A stretch of 28,784 nucleotides of DNA from Hondaea fermentalgiana (GCA_014084085.1 NPFB01000196.1:32250-61033); one strand, 5' to 3'; positions 17,673 through 26,256 are shown, numbered from the stretch's first letter. A program made the numbers and translations. The notes: a model not told the origin generated them from the sequence alone.

Positions 17673-20087
17673 ATGACGATGCGCGCGAGGCGAGCGCGGC
17701 AAAGGCGCTCTTGTTGCAGCGTGGGCAACCTCGTTCGACTGGGTATGGTCCTGGGCATGGCGGGCCTCGTGGCGCTGCAGCTCGCTCTCCTTACCGGGTA
17801 TACGCACGATAGCGCGACGGAGGTGGGCCTTGCGAGGCCTGCCACCGTTGATGCGCAAGATAACAGAGGCGCTAACGCAGACAGAGACGACGGCGACGAC
17901 AACATCGACTCGCTCGAGACCTTGGATGGCGCGTACGATGCTGAAGGCAATGACGACCTCGGCTCCGGGGACACAGAAATCGAGGCAGAAAACAATGGGG
18001 AAGCTGATGGCGACGACGGGGTCGACGATGCTGCGCCGCTCACAGTCTTCTCCGAGAACTGGCTCAGCTGGATGAAAATGGTTGAACCCGATCAAGGAGC
18101 GCGCAAACCGATCGAGTTTGGTCACCAAGCAGAGTTGGATGTGGATACTTGGCTCGCACAAAGCCTTGCGCGGCTCACACTCCCACCTGCTCGCGTGCCG
18201 GAAAGCGGTACAGCGCAGCCAAACTCTAAGGATCTGCAAAAAATCCGCAGGAGTGTCGCCCATACGCTGGGTAAGCTCGAGTCTGACGAGTATAAACGAG
18301 CCATGGTAATGGAAATGTCCATACTTGACGGCATTTTACGCGACGCCTCTTCAGGTACATTATTGTCCTCGTCTGTGGCGCCAACACAAAACTCTGATCG
18401 CGACGACGAGAGTGAGAGTTCAACAGTATCGGCAGCACATCATGCAAAGGTCTCCGAGACCGCAGACGATCAGACGTGCGCGCGATGGCGCGCTGCAACC
18501 TCGAAGACAGAGGCGCACACAATAACGAGGCGTGTCTTTTCCGTTGCCGGTAATCTTCCGCAAGCTCACGCAGATCTCTGGCGCCGAGCATTGGCGGCGA
18601 GCAGCGAATCGAGAAAATCAGCCTGGGAAGAAGACGGGAATGTCGAAAACGCTGGCGATGATTTGCATCGTTTGCTCGTGCTTCCCTGGACCAAGGAGGC
18701 CGCTCTTCTTGAAGTAGGCGATCAAATTTCCCAGCGCAACGACCCATATTACTTGACGCTGACGCGCGCGGCACCGGGGGCTGGACCGTCTGGGTGGGCC
18801 GTGACTGCGCGACGACAAGAATTATTGTCCAAGCTTCGAGACTACATGGGTTCATTTACATGTTCATTAGAATCGTTGGGAATTGTAGCTCCGTCATACG
18901 AAGTCGTAGCAAACAGAGAAGACTGCCAGCGTCTTTTTGCGCAGGCAGAGAGCGCGCAACAGGCGAAAAGTGCCTGGCTACTCAAAGCATACGCGACCAC
19001 TCTCTGTCCTGCGCAGGGCCCGGGGCCGTGCGTCGAGGCACAGTCAGCGCCGCAGGTTCTCGTTGGATTGAGCGCTTTGCAGCGTCAATATGGTCGCTGC
19101 CAAGATTCCGCAGTGACACCCGTGCTTATTGAGCGCGCGGTTCCTGCGCCGCTGCTCGTCCACTCGCGTCGGCTGAAATGGCACGTCCTCGTTCTTGTGG
19201 CCTCATCAGATCCGTGGAAAACCTTTTTCCATCCTGGATTTGTAACTTTTGCGACTCCAGACGCCCGAACGGAGCGCGATGGACCAACAGGGTCAACAGT
19301 GGCGAGCACGGAGGCTCTTGTGAAGGAAACGACTGATCTACCCAAGCAAGCGCCCTTTCAGACACGAGGAGAGCAAGAACCGCCTTTGTGGGATTTTGCG
19401 CGATTTTTGCGGTATCTCGAGTCGTATGGGATATGTGAGAGGCCTTGCGAGACTTTACTCTCCCGGACGCGTGCCATAACACGGCTTCTTGTGGAAGCGA
19501 CGCGGCGAGGAAGCGCACGTCCACTGCCGCGTTTATCGCCACGCTTTTCGGATTTTCAAGTTTTTCGTGTAGACTTTTGGATCACGGAATCGCTGCAACC
19601 TGTTTTACATCGCGGCAGCGCGGATCTTGGCTTTCTGCTTGACGATTGGGGCCCCAGTGCGGAGTCTCTTCGGAGCGAGATGGCGGGCTTGCTTGCGGAA
19701 GCCGTTTCGCTGACGGAAAATCCGGCGGCATCGGCGACCTTGTGGGAGCCCTTGCAGGACGAATTGACGGACTTTTGCCGCGGCGCAGAGCCTCGGACCT
19801 TCAATCCTTGCTCTGAGATTGAACCGAAGCCGCTCCTTTTACCTGTGCGCGCTTCGCAAGCCGGGTCGCCACGGACGAACAAGGGTGTGGACACGAGTTC
19901 AGTGTCTAATAGTATCGGAGCCTCGTCGCAGGGTGGTGGGGAAGAACTCGGTGACGACGAGGAGCTTGACACGAACGGCATGGCGCCGCCCGTGCGGATC
20001 CTCGACTGGGATGCACGCAAGTTTAGTCCCAAGTCTCCCGTTCGAATGGAGCGTCGTGGCGCCCCAGTCCCTCTGGACGAGCTCTAG
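17673..20087 (+). CDS. Type II membrane protein with divergent tubulin-tyrosine-ligase-like domain, 804 aa
   Basis: The N terminus is short and arginine-rich, followed by one hydrophobic segment (about residues 23-43) and a long acidic stalk: the layout of a type II Golgi/ER protein with its bulk in the lumen. Residues about 380-690 resemble the TTL ATP-grasp fold: WAVTARRQELLSKLRDYM fits the helix before the fold, APSYEVV the P-x-T/S-[WY] strand, WLLKAY (W435, K438) the WIvKP strand, and ERAVPAPLLVHSRRLKWHV (from E487) the Q-x-Y-I-x-x-P-L-L-x-x-x-[KR]-[FW] block. At the end, where active enzymes have the metal-binding E-x-N, this protein reads H646-R-G. Assignment is by pattern only and moderate. 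It may be a catalytically dead lumenal relative, or an unrelated protein with chance resemblance. The C-terminal 100 residues are disordered. Start: first in-frame ATG (a second lies two codons later); upstream only TTG. Confidence 0.75.
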   Translation: MTMRARRARQRRSCCSVGNLVRLGMVLGMAGLVALQLALLTGYTHDSATEVGLARPATVDAQDNRGANADRDDGDDNIDSLETLDGAYDAEGNDDLGSGDTEIEAENNGEADGDDGVDDAAPLTVFSENWLSWMKMVEPDQGARKPIEFGHQAELDVDTWLAQSLARLTLPPARVPESGTAQPNSKDLQKIRRSVAHTLGKLESDEYKRAMVMEMSILDGILRDASSGTLLSSSVAPTQNSDRDDESESSTVSAAHHAKVSETADDQTCARWRAATSKTEAHTITRRVFSVAGNLPQAHADLWRRALAASSESRKSAWEEDGNVENAGDDLHRLLVLPWTKEAALLEVGDQISQRNDPYYLTLTRAAPGAGPSGWAVTARRQELLSKLRDYMGSFTCSLESLGIVAPSYEVVANREDCQRLFAQAESAQQAKSAWLLKAYATTLCPAQGPGPCVEAQSAPQVLVGLSALQRQYGRCQDSAVTPVLIERAVPAPLLVHSRRLKWHVLVLVASSDPWKTFFHPGFVTFATPDARTERDGPTGSTVASTEALVKETTDLPKQAPFQTRGEQEPPLWDFARFLRYLESYGICERPCETLLSRTRAITRLLVEATRRGSARPLPRLSPRFSDFQVFRVDFWITESLQPVLHRGSADLGFLLDDWGPSAESLRSEMAGLLAEAVSLTENPAASATLWEPLQDELTDFCRGAEPRTFNPCSEIEPKPLLLPVRASQAGSPRTNKGVDTSSVSNSIGASSQGGGEELGDDEELDTNGMAPPVRILDWDARKFSPKSPVRMERRGAPVPLDEL

Positions 20088-20467
20088 AGAGTTTTCGCAT
20101 CATCTTCTTATGTAAATTGTATTCATTTGAGTGCGCGTTTGACGGGGAAAAGAATGAGATAAAATGATGATGCTTGCAATTGCTGCCGGTTCTGGCTTCG
20201 ACTGCCAACCCATCATTTGCAGGCTGACAATGAGGGTAGTAGGCCTCGAGCAGCGAATGAAAAAACTAACAGTAAAAAGAAAAAAAATGGCATTTTTTGG
20301 CAAACTTTGAGCAAACTGCGAATGATGTTTCATACACTGAGGATCCGAAACAAATCGCGCGCCTCTTTGCGGCCCGTCGCCCAGGCGCAGGCTCTCGGCG
20401 CCACGCACCGTTTTGCCGCCGCAGCGTAGTCTTAAGACAGAGAGACTCGACGTGGTTTCGAGGTACA
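20088..20467. other. Intergenic region upstream of PIG-C
   Basis: The 380 bp between two genes on the same strand contain the 3' UTR of the TTL-like gene and the PIG-C promoter/leader. An A-rich block lies at about 20265-20287. The PIG-C frame runs upstream to a TTG at 20297, but no ATG is in frame before 20468. Nothing else recognised. Confidence 0.55.
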
Positions 20468-21391
20468 ATGTCGAGGAGCCACGGCACCGAAGGCGAACAA
20501 GCTGCCAGCAACGGCGACCCTGAGGAAGTGCAGTATCTCTTTCGCGAGCCAGGACGACGCGACGACGAGAGAGAAGACAATGCAGTAGATCCGAGGGTGT
20601 TTTTAAAGCGCATGCGTATCGAAAACCCACCAGCAAGGGCACTCGCGACGCTCTTTGTCGACACGCTCGTTGTACATCGTCAGATTGCTCTGGTCTTGCT
20701 CGACTTCTTGGTCTTCCTCTTGCACAAGGACGAGCGGGTGACAGCCAAAGGCATGTTTGGAATCGAACTCCATTTCTTTGCCATGTTTTATGTTCTGCTT
20801 ATTTGCGTTGTCGCGCTCGTGGCGCGCTCACGGTCCAAGGATGCAAGACGTGTTGAGCAAGGCGCATTGTGCATGCTCCTCTTGGCCACGTTTTCTCCGC
20901 TTTTGCGCACATTGACCGAAGCATACTCTTCCGACACCGTGTATACTTTGGTAAGTCTTTGTGGTGTGGTACACCTGTACCTGTATGATTATCAGCCCGA
21001 TGTGGACGCGCTCCGATTCAACAGCGCCGTTTCACTCAACGCCGGCTTCCTCATGAGTTTGCTCTTGGCTTCGCGACTCGAAACGAGCGAGGCGGTGGCA
21101 TCCTTTCTCCTTTGCAGCATCCTTTTGCTTGCTCTCGTGCCAATGGGGACGGCACGGGCGTCTTTTGCGCGTCATGGCGTCATTGCTGTGCTCATGAACG
21201 TAAGTCTTTTTCTGGCCGTACAGTATGGGTTGCACCTCGTCGAGCGTTCGGGTCTCGCGGTCGCATACTCTGTCGTCACCTTTATGGTATGCGTGGTGTG
21301 CCCGTTTCTTTTGTGGATTCTGCAGACAAGAAAGCACGTTGTGCGTGGTCCTTGGGATGTGGCCAAGGTTGATCAAGTTGAACTAGATTGA
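20468..21391 (+). CDS. PIGC: Phosphatidylinositol N-acetylglucosaminyltransferase subunit C (PIG-C/Gpi2), 307 aa
   Basis: A subunit of the ER-membrane GPI-GlcNAc transferase that catalyses the first step of GPI-anchor synthesis, transfer of GlcNAc from UDP-GlcNAc to phosphatidylinositol. After a charged N terminus of about 50 residues, several hydrophobic segments follow in the family order. Strong signatures are SPLLRTLTEAYSSDTVYTL, the HLYLYDY segment, SLNAGFLMSLLLASRLE, and the C-terminal CPFLLWILQ ... GPWDVAKVD. Length matches human PIGC (297). The first in-frame ATG is at 20468; upstream codons are leader. It follows the TTL-like gene on the same strand and is convergent with the RING gene. 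A tandem repeat with polyadenylation-type signals lies about 45 bp after the stop. Confidence 0.93.
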   Translation: MSRSHGTEGEQAASNGDPEEVQYLFREPGRRDDEREDNAVDPRVFLKRMRIENPPARALATLFVDTLVVHRQIALVLLDFLVFLLHKDERVTAKGMFGIELHFFAMFYVLLICVVALVARSRSKDARRVEQGALCMLLLATFSPLLRTLTEAYSSDTVYTLVSLCGVVHLYLYDYQPDVDALRFNSAVSLNAGFLMSLLLASRLETSEAVASFLLCSILLLALVPMGTARASFARHGVIAVLMNVSLFLAVQYGLHLVERSGLAVAYSVVTFMVCVVCPFLLWILQTRKHVVRGPWDVAKVDQVELD

Positions 21392-21437
21392 GGACAGCGA
21401 GAATTGTGTCGAGACGTCGAGACGGGACTGAAGCCGC

Positions 21438-21529
21438 TTAATGTAATAAAGTCTTTGCGCTCAATGTAGTAAAGTCTTTGCGCTCAATGTAGTGAAGTCT
21501 TTGCGCTTAATGTAATAAAGTCTTTTGCA
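21438..21529 (+). repeat. Four 23-bp tandem repeats carrying AATAAA, PIG-C 3' region
   Basis: The unit TYAATGTARTAAAGTCTTTGCGC occurs four times in register (21438, 21461, 21484, 21507). Copies 1 and 4 contain a perfect AATAAA (21445-21450 and 21514-21519); copies 2 and 3 read AGTAAA and AGTGAA at the same place. The array may carry duplicated polyadenylation signals. Confidence 0.9.
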
Positions 21530-21780
21530 CTCTGTTCGGATCGTTTTCTCCGACTGAAAGAAAATCTACTTGCGCTTTCGGTCATGAGAAATGGTTCGTG
21601 TGCGAGGATACAACTCATTCACAGAATTCTTTGCACGAAAGCAAAAATGCACGAGATGGAGGAAAGTTACATGAAAACAGTATGTAAAAGAATGAATTGA
21701 TAGTCATTGCAGAGAAAAAGGAGGTACTTCGGGAGCTGCCATTTTGTACATTTTAGTTTTTGGAAAGCGCCGAGAGACCA

Positions 21781-21845
21781 GGCTGACTGGCTGGCTGGCT
21801 GGCGGGCTGACTGACTGACTGGCTGGCTGACTGACTGACTGATTG
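21781..21845. repeat. GGCT/GACT tetranucleotide array
   Basis: Sixteen tetranucleotides alternate in blocks of GGCT and GACT. It lies downstream of the RING gene, probably in or beyond its 3' UTR. Confidence 0.9.
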
Positions 21846-21994
21846 TGACAAGAAGTTTCCGTACGGGCACCCGCGCCCGAGATTCTGCAAATACGTGAAA
21901 GAAATGAAGAGAAAACCGTAGCAGCCAAAACGATTTTCCGCGCGCGCAAGAATGGGAGGGAAGAGATCGATGCATGGTGCGTTGAGCCGAGAGC

Positions 21995-22807
21995 CTAAGT
22001 CATTGCAGTGGCGTGATGGTGGCGGATCTCCTGAAGCAAACTGTCTTGGAAGACGCTGCGCACGGCGGCGCGAAATCTGCGCAACTGCTCGCGTTCGCGC
22101 AGCGAGATGCGAATCTCGTGCTGAAAAGGGTGGCGGCGTGTCCCCTGCGAGCGGACGCGGCCGACGACCCGAATCTCGTTGAGGAGCGTAGGATCGACGG
22201 GAGTTTCTGGCATTTCACGCTCGGGGCGTGCATCGAGCTCCTCGAGAAGCTCGCGCGTAGACTCGTGCTCCTCGTCGGCGACACGCATGCCAAGTCTGTC
22301 CATGAGGTCGCGCAGTGCCACGTTTGGCTGATAGCTCCGATACGAGAGGCAATCGCAGCGGCAGACTGGGCATGATGTCTTTTCTTTGAGCCAGGGTGCA
22401 ATGCACGCCAAGCAGAACGAGTGACCGCACTGGAGAGAGATGGGCGAGCGCATGGCGCTAAAGCACACGCTGCAGCTAAGGTCGCTCTTGAGTTTTTCCA
22501 GCGCTGACGATGCCGCGTCTAAGAGCTGCGCGTCCCCGCTGCCCGCTACGTCTGTCGCGGCTGCCAGCAGTCGCTCTCTTGCCTCGCTGGCGTCGCTGCC
22601 GTCCATGGCAAGAACGATTCCGGCGAGGACGCCCGCTACAAAGGTGTCTTCCTTGGTGAGCGCCTCGGGGAACGCCATCTTGAGTCCCTCGCCGCCGACC
22701 TCGTCTTCGCTCTTGGCCAAGTTTGCGTTCTCGCTTCTGCTCGTCGTCACGTCTGTCATCGTCGTCGACGATCCGCTGGCGTCCGAGGCCACCTCGAGGA
22801 GCTCCAT
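21995..22807 (-). CDS. RING-finger protein, probable E3 ubiquitin ligase, 270 aa
   Basis: A C3HC4 RING domain is complete: C112-x2-C115-x11-C127-x-H129-x2-C132-x2-C135-x10-C146-x2-C149, with the E2-contact features (Pro147 after C146 and a hydrophobic segment AIRSP-like between C115 and C127, Trp139 before the last pair). RING domains of this type recruit a ubiquitin-charged E2, so it is probably an E3 ligase. The N-terminal 105 residues are mostly acidic and Ala-rich without a recognised fold. The C-terminal third is charged, with an Arg/Glu/Gln-rich helix near the end. No membrane segment. The substrate and the named subfamily are not recognisable. The ATG at 22807 is 14 bp downstream of a GTCT microsatellite in the leader. 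Confidence 0.88.
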   Translation of the reverse strand: MELLEVASDASGSSTTMTDVTTSRSENANLAKSEDEVGGEGLKMAFPEALTKEDTFVAGVLAGIVLAMDGSDASEARERLLAAATDVAGSGDAQLLDAASSALEKLKSDLSCSVCFSAMRSPISLQCGHSFCLACIAPWLKEKTSCPVCRCDCLSYRSYQPNVALRDLMDRLGMRVADEEHESTRELLEELDARPEREMPETPVDPTLLNEIRVVGRVRSQGTRRHPFQHEIRISLREREQLRRFRAAVRSVFQDSLLQEIRHHHATAMT

Positions 22808-22820
22808 CCTCCCGGCGTCC

Positions 22821-22839
22821 GTCTGTCTGTCTGTCTGTC
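22821..22839. repeat. (GTCT)n microsatellite in the RING gene leader
   Basis: A short run of nearly five perfect GTCT units, followed by further TGTCAAGT-type copies to about 22865, starts 14 bp upstream of the RING start codon. Confidence 0.85.
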
Positions 22840-23290
22840 AAGTTTGTCTGTCAAGTCGGTCTGTCTGCGACTTCGTCCGCTTGCGTCGTTCGTTGCCGGG
22901 TCCGGCGCCGCTCGTTTTCAAACTCCTCGTTCTTCCTCCTCGCAAGGCCGATCGATCGGCCGTCGCTCCCTCCGGCAAGCGGTCCGCGCGAGCGAGCGCG
23001 CGACGCCGGCCTTCTGCGTCGCCCTTTGCTCCCCTCCGCGACCTCGCTGCGCCTCGAGAGCGAGCCCGTCGCGCGCGTCGCGTTCGCTCGTCGCTCTCGT
23101 CGCAGGCGGGCAGGCAGGCGGGCAGCGAGTTGGCGTTCTGCCTGTCACGGCGACGGCGCCCGCCTTGTTTGCCACCTACTTTCGCTGCTCTTGGTTGTTA
23201 TAGTTACTACGAGGGCGCCCCGCCCCACGACGTCTCGTGTCCGTCCGAACCCTCGAGAGGGAACCAACCGATGCCCGGGCGAGTGGCGGC

Positions 23291-23335
23291 GGGCTGCGGC
23301 AGCTCGGGCTGCGGCAGCTCGGGCTGCGGCCAGCC
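23291..23335. repeat. Three copies of a 15-bp GC-rich unit
   Basis: GGGCTGCGGCAGCTC is present twice perfectly (23291-23305, 23306-23320) and a third time with a changed end. Confidence 0.85.
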
Positions 23336-24358
23336 CTCGTCGGCCTAAATTGACGGCGCCTGCCGGTCGCGGTCGGTGCCAGAGGGCCAGCCTCGCCTCG
23401 GCCGGCGACTTTTCCTCGGCTCGGGCGAGTCGGACTCGAGCTTGCTGCTGCTTGCTGCTGGCTTGGGCCCTGTGACTGTGAGCTCCCGGCGCCTTCAGAG
23501 CCTCGACGCCCAGCCCGGGATGCCCCGGCGCGGGTCCGTGCGCCCGCGCTCGCAAGAGGCGCCTGTCGGGTCGCTGAGACCGGGCTGAACGCTGCCGCTG
23601 CCGGGAAACGCGCGAGGACTGGGACGGGTTGGGATGGCTGGCTGGGCTTCGAAGATTCAAAAAAGACTCGAGCGAGAGACGAAGGCGGAGGGAGAGGGAC
23701 CGCGGCTACGCCTGCAGCTGCAGCTGGTCGCGTCGCGTCGCGTCGCACGCCGTCCGCCCGTCCGTCCGCTCGCCGCTGCTGCGCGTCCTGGCGGCGCAGG
23801 CCTCTTCCTCCTCTTCCTCCTGCTTGGAGTTCTTCAAGTGCCTCGCGCCCGAGCGTTCCCAATCGAGCGACCAAGTGAGAGCGCCCTCGCTCCTCCTTCC
23901 CAGCCTGCTGCTGCCGCTGCTCTCTCTCGGCCTTGGCGCGGTTCCGTCCTCCCGTGCGGCTGCAGCGACCACGCCGAGCCCGCTCGTGCCGAAGCGGTTC
24001 TGGACGCGGCGGCGACCCAATGGCGTGCATCGACGAAACGAGGCGTCGCGTCGCACGCTCTTAAGAACGGCTCTGATGATGCTGGCCATGGTGGCTGATT
24101 GAACTAACTGTAAATGCAGTGCCGTGGCTGTGGCAGTGGCGTGTGTCGTGTGTGGCATGTGGAGCGCAGGGCAGCGGAAATTGGGATTTCGCTTTCAACG
24201 CTCGCCTCCGCTCGATTGGCCGCGCGCTGACCGATCGTGGCGAGGCATGCATGCATGGCACGCCGTGCAGTTGGCTGTGGCCACCTCGATGTTCTGTTCG
24301 TAGACGGCTGCAAGCTCGCTGTGCCTCGCTGGACGGCGCAATGGGCAGAAAGGAGCAG

Positions 24359-24386
24359 AGGGAGGGAGGGAGGGAGGGGAGGGAGG
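24359..24386. repeat. (GGGA)n run, G-quadruplex candidate
   Basis: Six G-runs of three or four separated by single A bases on the + strand, which satisfies the usual G-quadruplex rule with one-base loops. Confidence 0.85.
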
Positions 24387-24844
24387 CGCAATTCGTTCGA
24401 ATTTCGCCGCCACTTTCACTCGCGCTCTGTTCTATGAACGATGATGGGGACACTGGGCCACAGTGCAGTGACTCATTTCCCCATCACGGAGGCACGTGCA
24501 AGATTGGGGACTTGAGTCGATGTGAAAAACGGCAACGTATAAAGCAGTAGCAGCCGCAGCTGCTGCTGCTGCTGCTACTGCTACTGCTGCTGGCTCTGGC
24601 CGGCGTGCAGACAGGCGGGATGACAGCATTTCGTCTGACTGACTTGCAAGTGAGAGAAATTGTTAGCTGACTAAAGAAATGTCTACATGCTTGTTTGTGT
24701 ATATATTTATATACCACTTCTACTAGGCCTACCATTGTAAGATTGCAAGGGAAATCGATAAGCAACCAAGCAAGGTCGCGTTGTCTCTACGAGCTGAGGG
24801 TCTCCCTCGAGACAAGACTGGCGAGCAGACGATCAGGCAAGCAA

Positions 24845-24845
24845 G

Positions 24846-24877
<32 letters not shown>

Positions 24878-24878
24878 T
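24845..24878. repeat. (AGCC)n microsatellite
   Basis: About eight AGCC units, ending 18 bp from the stop codon of the CX9C gene, so in its probable 3' UTR. Confidence 0.9.
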
Positions 24879-24895
24879 AGCCTAATCAATTTGTT

Positions 24896-25615
24896 TTACA
24901 CGTCCTCGCTCTTGTACGCCTCCCAACGTCGGCGATTCGCGTGGTCTTGATATTTGTCTTGGGTCTGCTCGCTGTGGTAGCGGTGACGATAGTGAGGAGG
25001 CACATCTTGACGGGCACCAGGCCAACAGCGACTTGCACCCGCACCGTCGTCATCGCCACCGTCGTTGCTGCTGCCGCCGCCAAAAGCTGGACGAAACAGC
25101 TCTCCCGTCGCGCGTCCTAGCTCATGGAAAATTTCATCAATACCGCGCTGCATCAAATCAAAAGGATCCACGACTCCGTCACTGCCTGGATGCATGCCTC
25201 CGCGATCAGCATCAGAATGCATGCCTCCTCCCGGGTGCATGCCGCGATAAAAGTCCTCCATAAGATCGCCCAAATTGCCAGGGATCTGACGCGAGCTCGA
25301 AGACGAGGAAAAGCCAAAGTCCACGATCCCATTCGAGCCCTCGTGCGAGGTCGTCTCCTCGACGCGTTCGACCTCTTCAACAGGTTGCCCTGGGCACCTC
25401 CGGAGCAGCTTGCGCAGCATCTTGCACTCCATGCGCCGTCCGGCCTCCGCGTTAGGGTCCTCCACCGAGCCGCATCTCCGACTCAGCTCCTCAAAGTAGC
25501 TGCACCGCGGGTCGCGCTCGTGCTCGAAGTCCGTGGACGACGACGCCGCCGCTGCCGTGTCGCCTCGCGCGCCGCTGCGCCTCGCCGCAGCGCTCGACTC
25601 CTCCGGCCCGCTCAT
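24896..25615 (-). CDS. Twin-CX9C (CHCH-like) protein, 239 aa, unknown function
   Basis: Near the N terminus four cysteines are spaced C38-x9-C48-x15-C64-x9-C74 (CSYFEELSRRC and CKMLRKLLRRC), the twin CX9C pattern of coiled-coil-helix-coiled-coil-helix proteins. Such proteins are usually imported into the mitochondrial intermembrane space by Mia40-dependent oxidation. The segment between the two pairs is predicted here as a turn (EDPNAEAG). After the motif come CPGQPVEEV, a Ser-rich stretch, two GGMH(S/P) repeats, an amphipathic helix-like segment (DLMQRGIDEIFHELGRATGELF) and a Gly/Asp-rich, then charged tail. The family is not recognised. Start: ATG at 25615. The frame is open further, to a Met pair at 26002, but that extension crosses a GTCGCT microsatellite and is low-complexity, so I treat it as leader. 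Confidence 0.72.
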   Translation of the reverse strand: MSGPEESSAAARRSGARGDTAAAASSSTDFEHERDPRCSYFEELSRRCGSVEDPNAEAGRRMECKMLRKLLRRCPGQPVEEVERVEETTSHEGSNGIVDFGFSSSSSSRQIPGNLGDLMEDFYRGMHPGGGMHSDADRGGMHPGSDGVVDPFDLMQRGIDEIFHELGRATGELFRPAFGGGSSNDGGDDDGAGASRCWPGARQDVPPHYRHRYHSEQTQDKYQDHANRRRWEAYKSEDV

Positions 25616-26256
25616 GATTCTTCCCCCGCTCGCAGCCGAGCTCTCGCGCGCGCGCTCTGGAATCGGTTGTGGTCTGCCACGTCGCTGCCGCTGTCGCTGT
25701 CGCTGTCGCTGTCGCTGCCGCGCAAGCGAGGAAACGCTGTCCGGAGTCTCTCGTGTAAGCCCGGAGCCCCTTCCTTCTTTTCCCTTGTCATCGCCGACAA
25801 AACGAAAGAAAAGCCAGGAACTTCGGAGATCGCCCCCGAGCGATGGGAGGGGAAGGCAGCAAGACCTTGCGTGTCCGAGTCGGGCGTACGATGAGCACGA
25901 TACGTCGTGATAGGTCGCAATCGATGCGACAGGACAGGCAAAGTAGGACCAGTCAAATGAAAGTTCGAGAAAAAAGAGAAAAGAGAAAATAAGACACATC
26001 ATGTCAGGAGCAGCAGCCAGCCAGGTGGATCGATCACCACCGTATAATCGTAAAGGTCGCGGAGAAAGGATTCTCTCTTGAAATGCTACCCTGCCCCAAT
26101 GAGCAAAACTCGACGTGAGAAAGAAGGAAGGAGAGAGAGAGACTTTGCGATCATACGACGATCATGGAGGCGTTGGCTCGAAATTAGGCCGCTGCCGCCG
26201 ACGAATTGTATTTGGTACCCTGCAAAATTTCCACAGAGCCAATCTTGAATGAACGT
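25616..26256. other. Intergenic region and CX9C-gene leader
   Basis: The 641 bp lie between two minus-strand genes, upstream of the CX9C gene and downstream of the tectonin gene. A GTCGCT hexanucleotide run sits at 25681-25720 and a GA run at about 26131-26143. In the CX9C frame it is open up to an ATG pair at 26002, giving 129 extra residues with a hydrophobic start; I do not favour this. No other gene seen. Confidence 0.5.
25681..25720. repeat. (GTCGCT)n hexanucleotide repeat
   Basis: About six and a half units with two GCCGCT variants, about 65-105 bp upstream of the CX9C start codon. Read through, it would give alternating Arg-Gln, which is one reason for placing it in the leader. Confidence 0.9.

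Larger units (their letters stand above)
21392..21994. other. Convergent intergenic region with two tandem arrays
   Basis: The 603 bp between the 3' ends of PIG-C and the RING gene hold a 23-bp array (21438-21529) and a GGCT/GACT array (21781-21845), both listed separately. The remainder is AT-richer and shows no gene. Confidence 0.6.
22808..24895. other. 2.1-kb GC-rich low-complexity region, no supported gene
   Basis: This is upstream of the RING gene and downstream of the CX9C gene. It contains a GTCT microsatellite (22821-22839), a 16-bp perfect palindrome (22946-22961), a 15-bp triplicate (23291-23335), a G-run block (24359-24386), a CTG/CTA run (24559-24593), an AT-rich inverted repeat (24699-24714, GTATATATTTATATAC) and an AGCC array (24845-24878). 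Overlapping frames exist on both strands (for example ATG-started ones at 23176-24030 minus and 23634-24098 plus), but they are Arg/Ala/Ser/Pro-rich, mutually antisense and resemble nothing I know. It may be a long promoter or leader, or hide a spliced or noncoding gene. Confidence 0.5.

Noticed and set aside
16224..20152. Shared 14-mer TTGACGGGGAAAAG at 16224 and 20139, considered as a common 3' element
   Set aside because: Only two copies, no wider similarity, and a 14-base match is expected by chance in a window of this size.
21438..21845. Possible CRISPR-like array
   Set aside because: Units are directly adjacent with no spacers, in a eukaryotic intergenic region; they are ordinary tandem repeats.
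22440..24030. Overlapping Arg/Ser/Ala/Pro-rich frames on both strands (for example 22440-23348 plus, 23176-24030 minus)
   Set aside because: Low-complexity, mutually overlapping, partly antisense to the RING gene, and without any recognisable motif; not supportable as genes.
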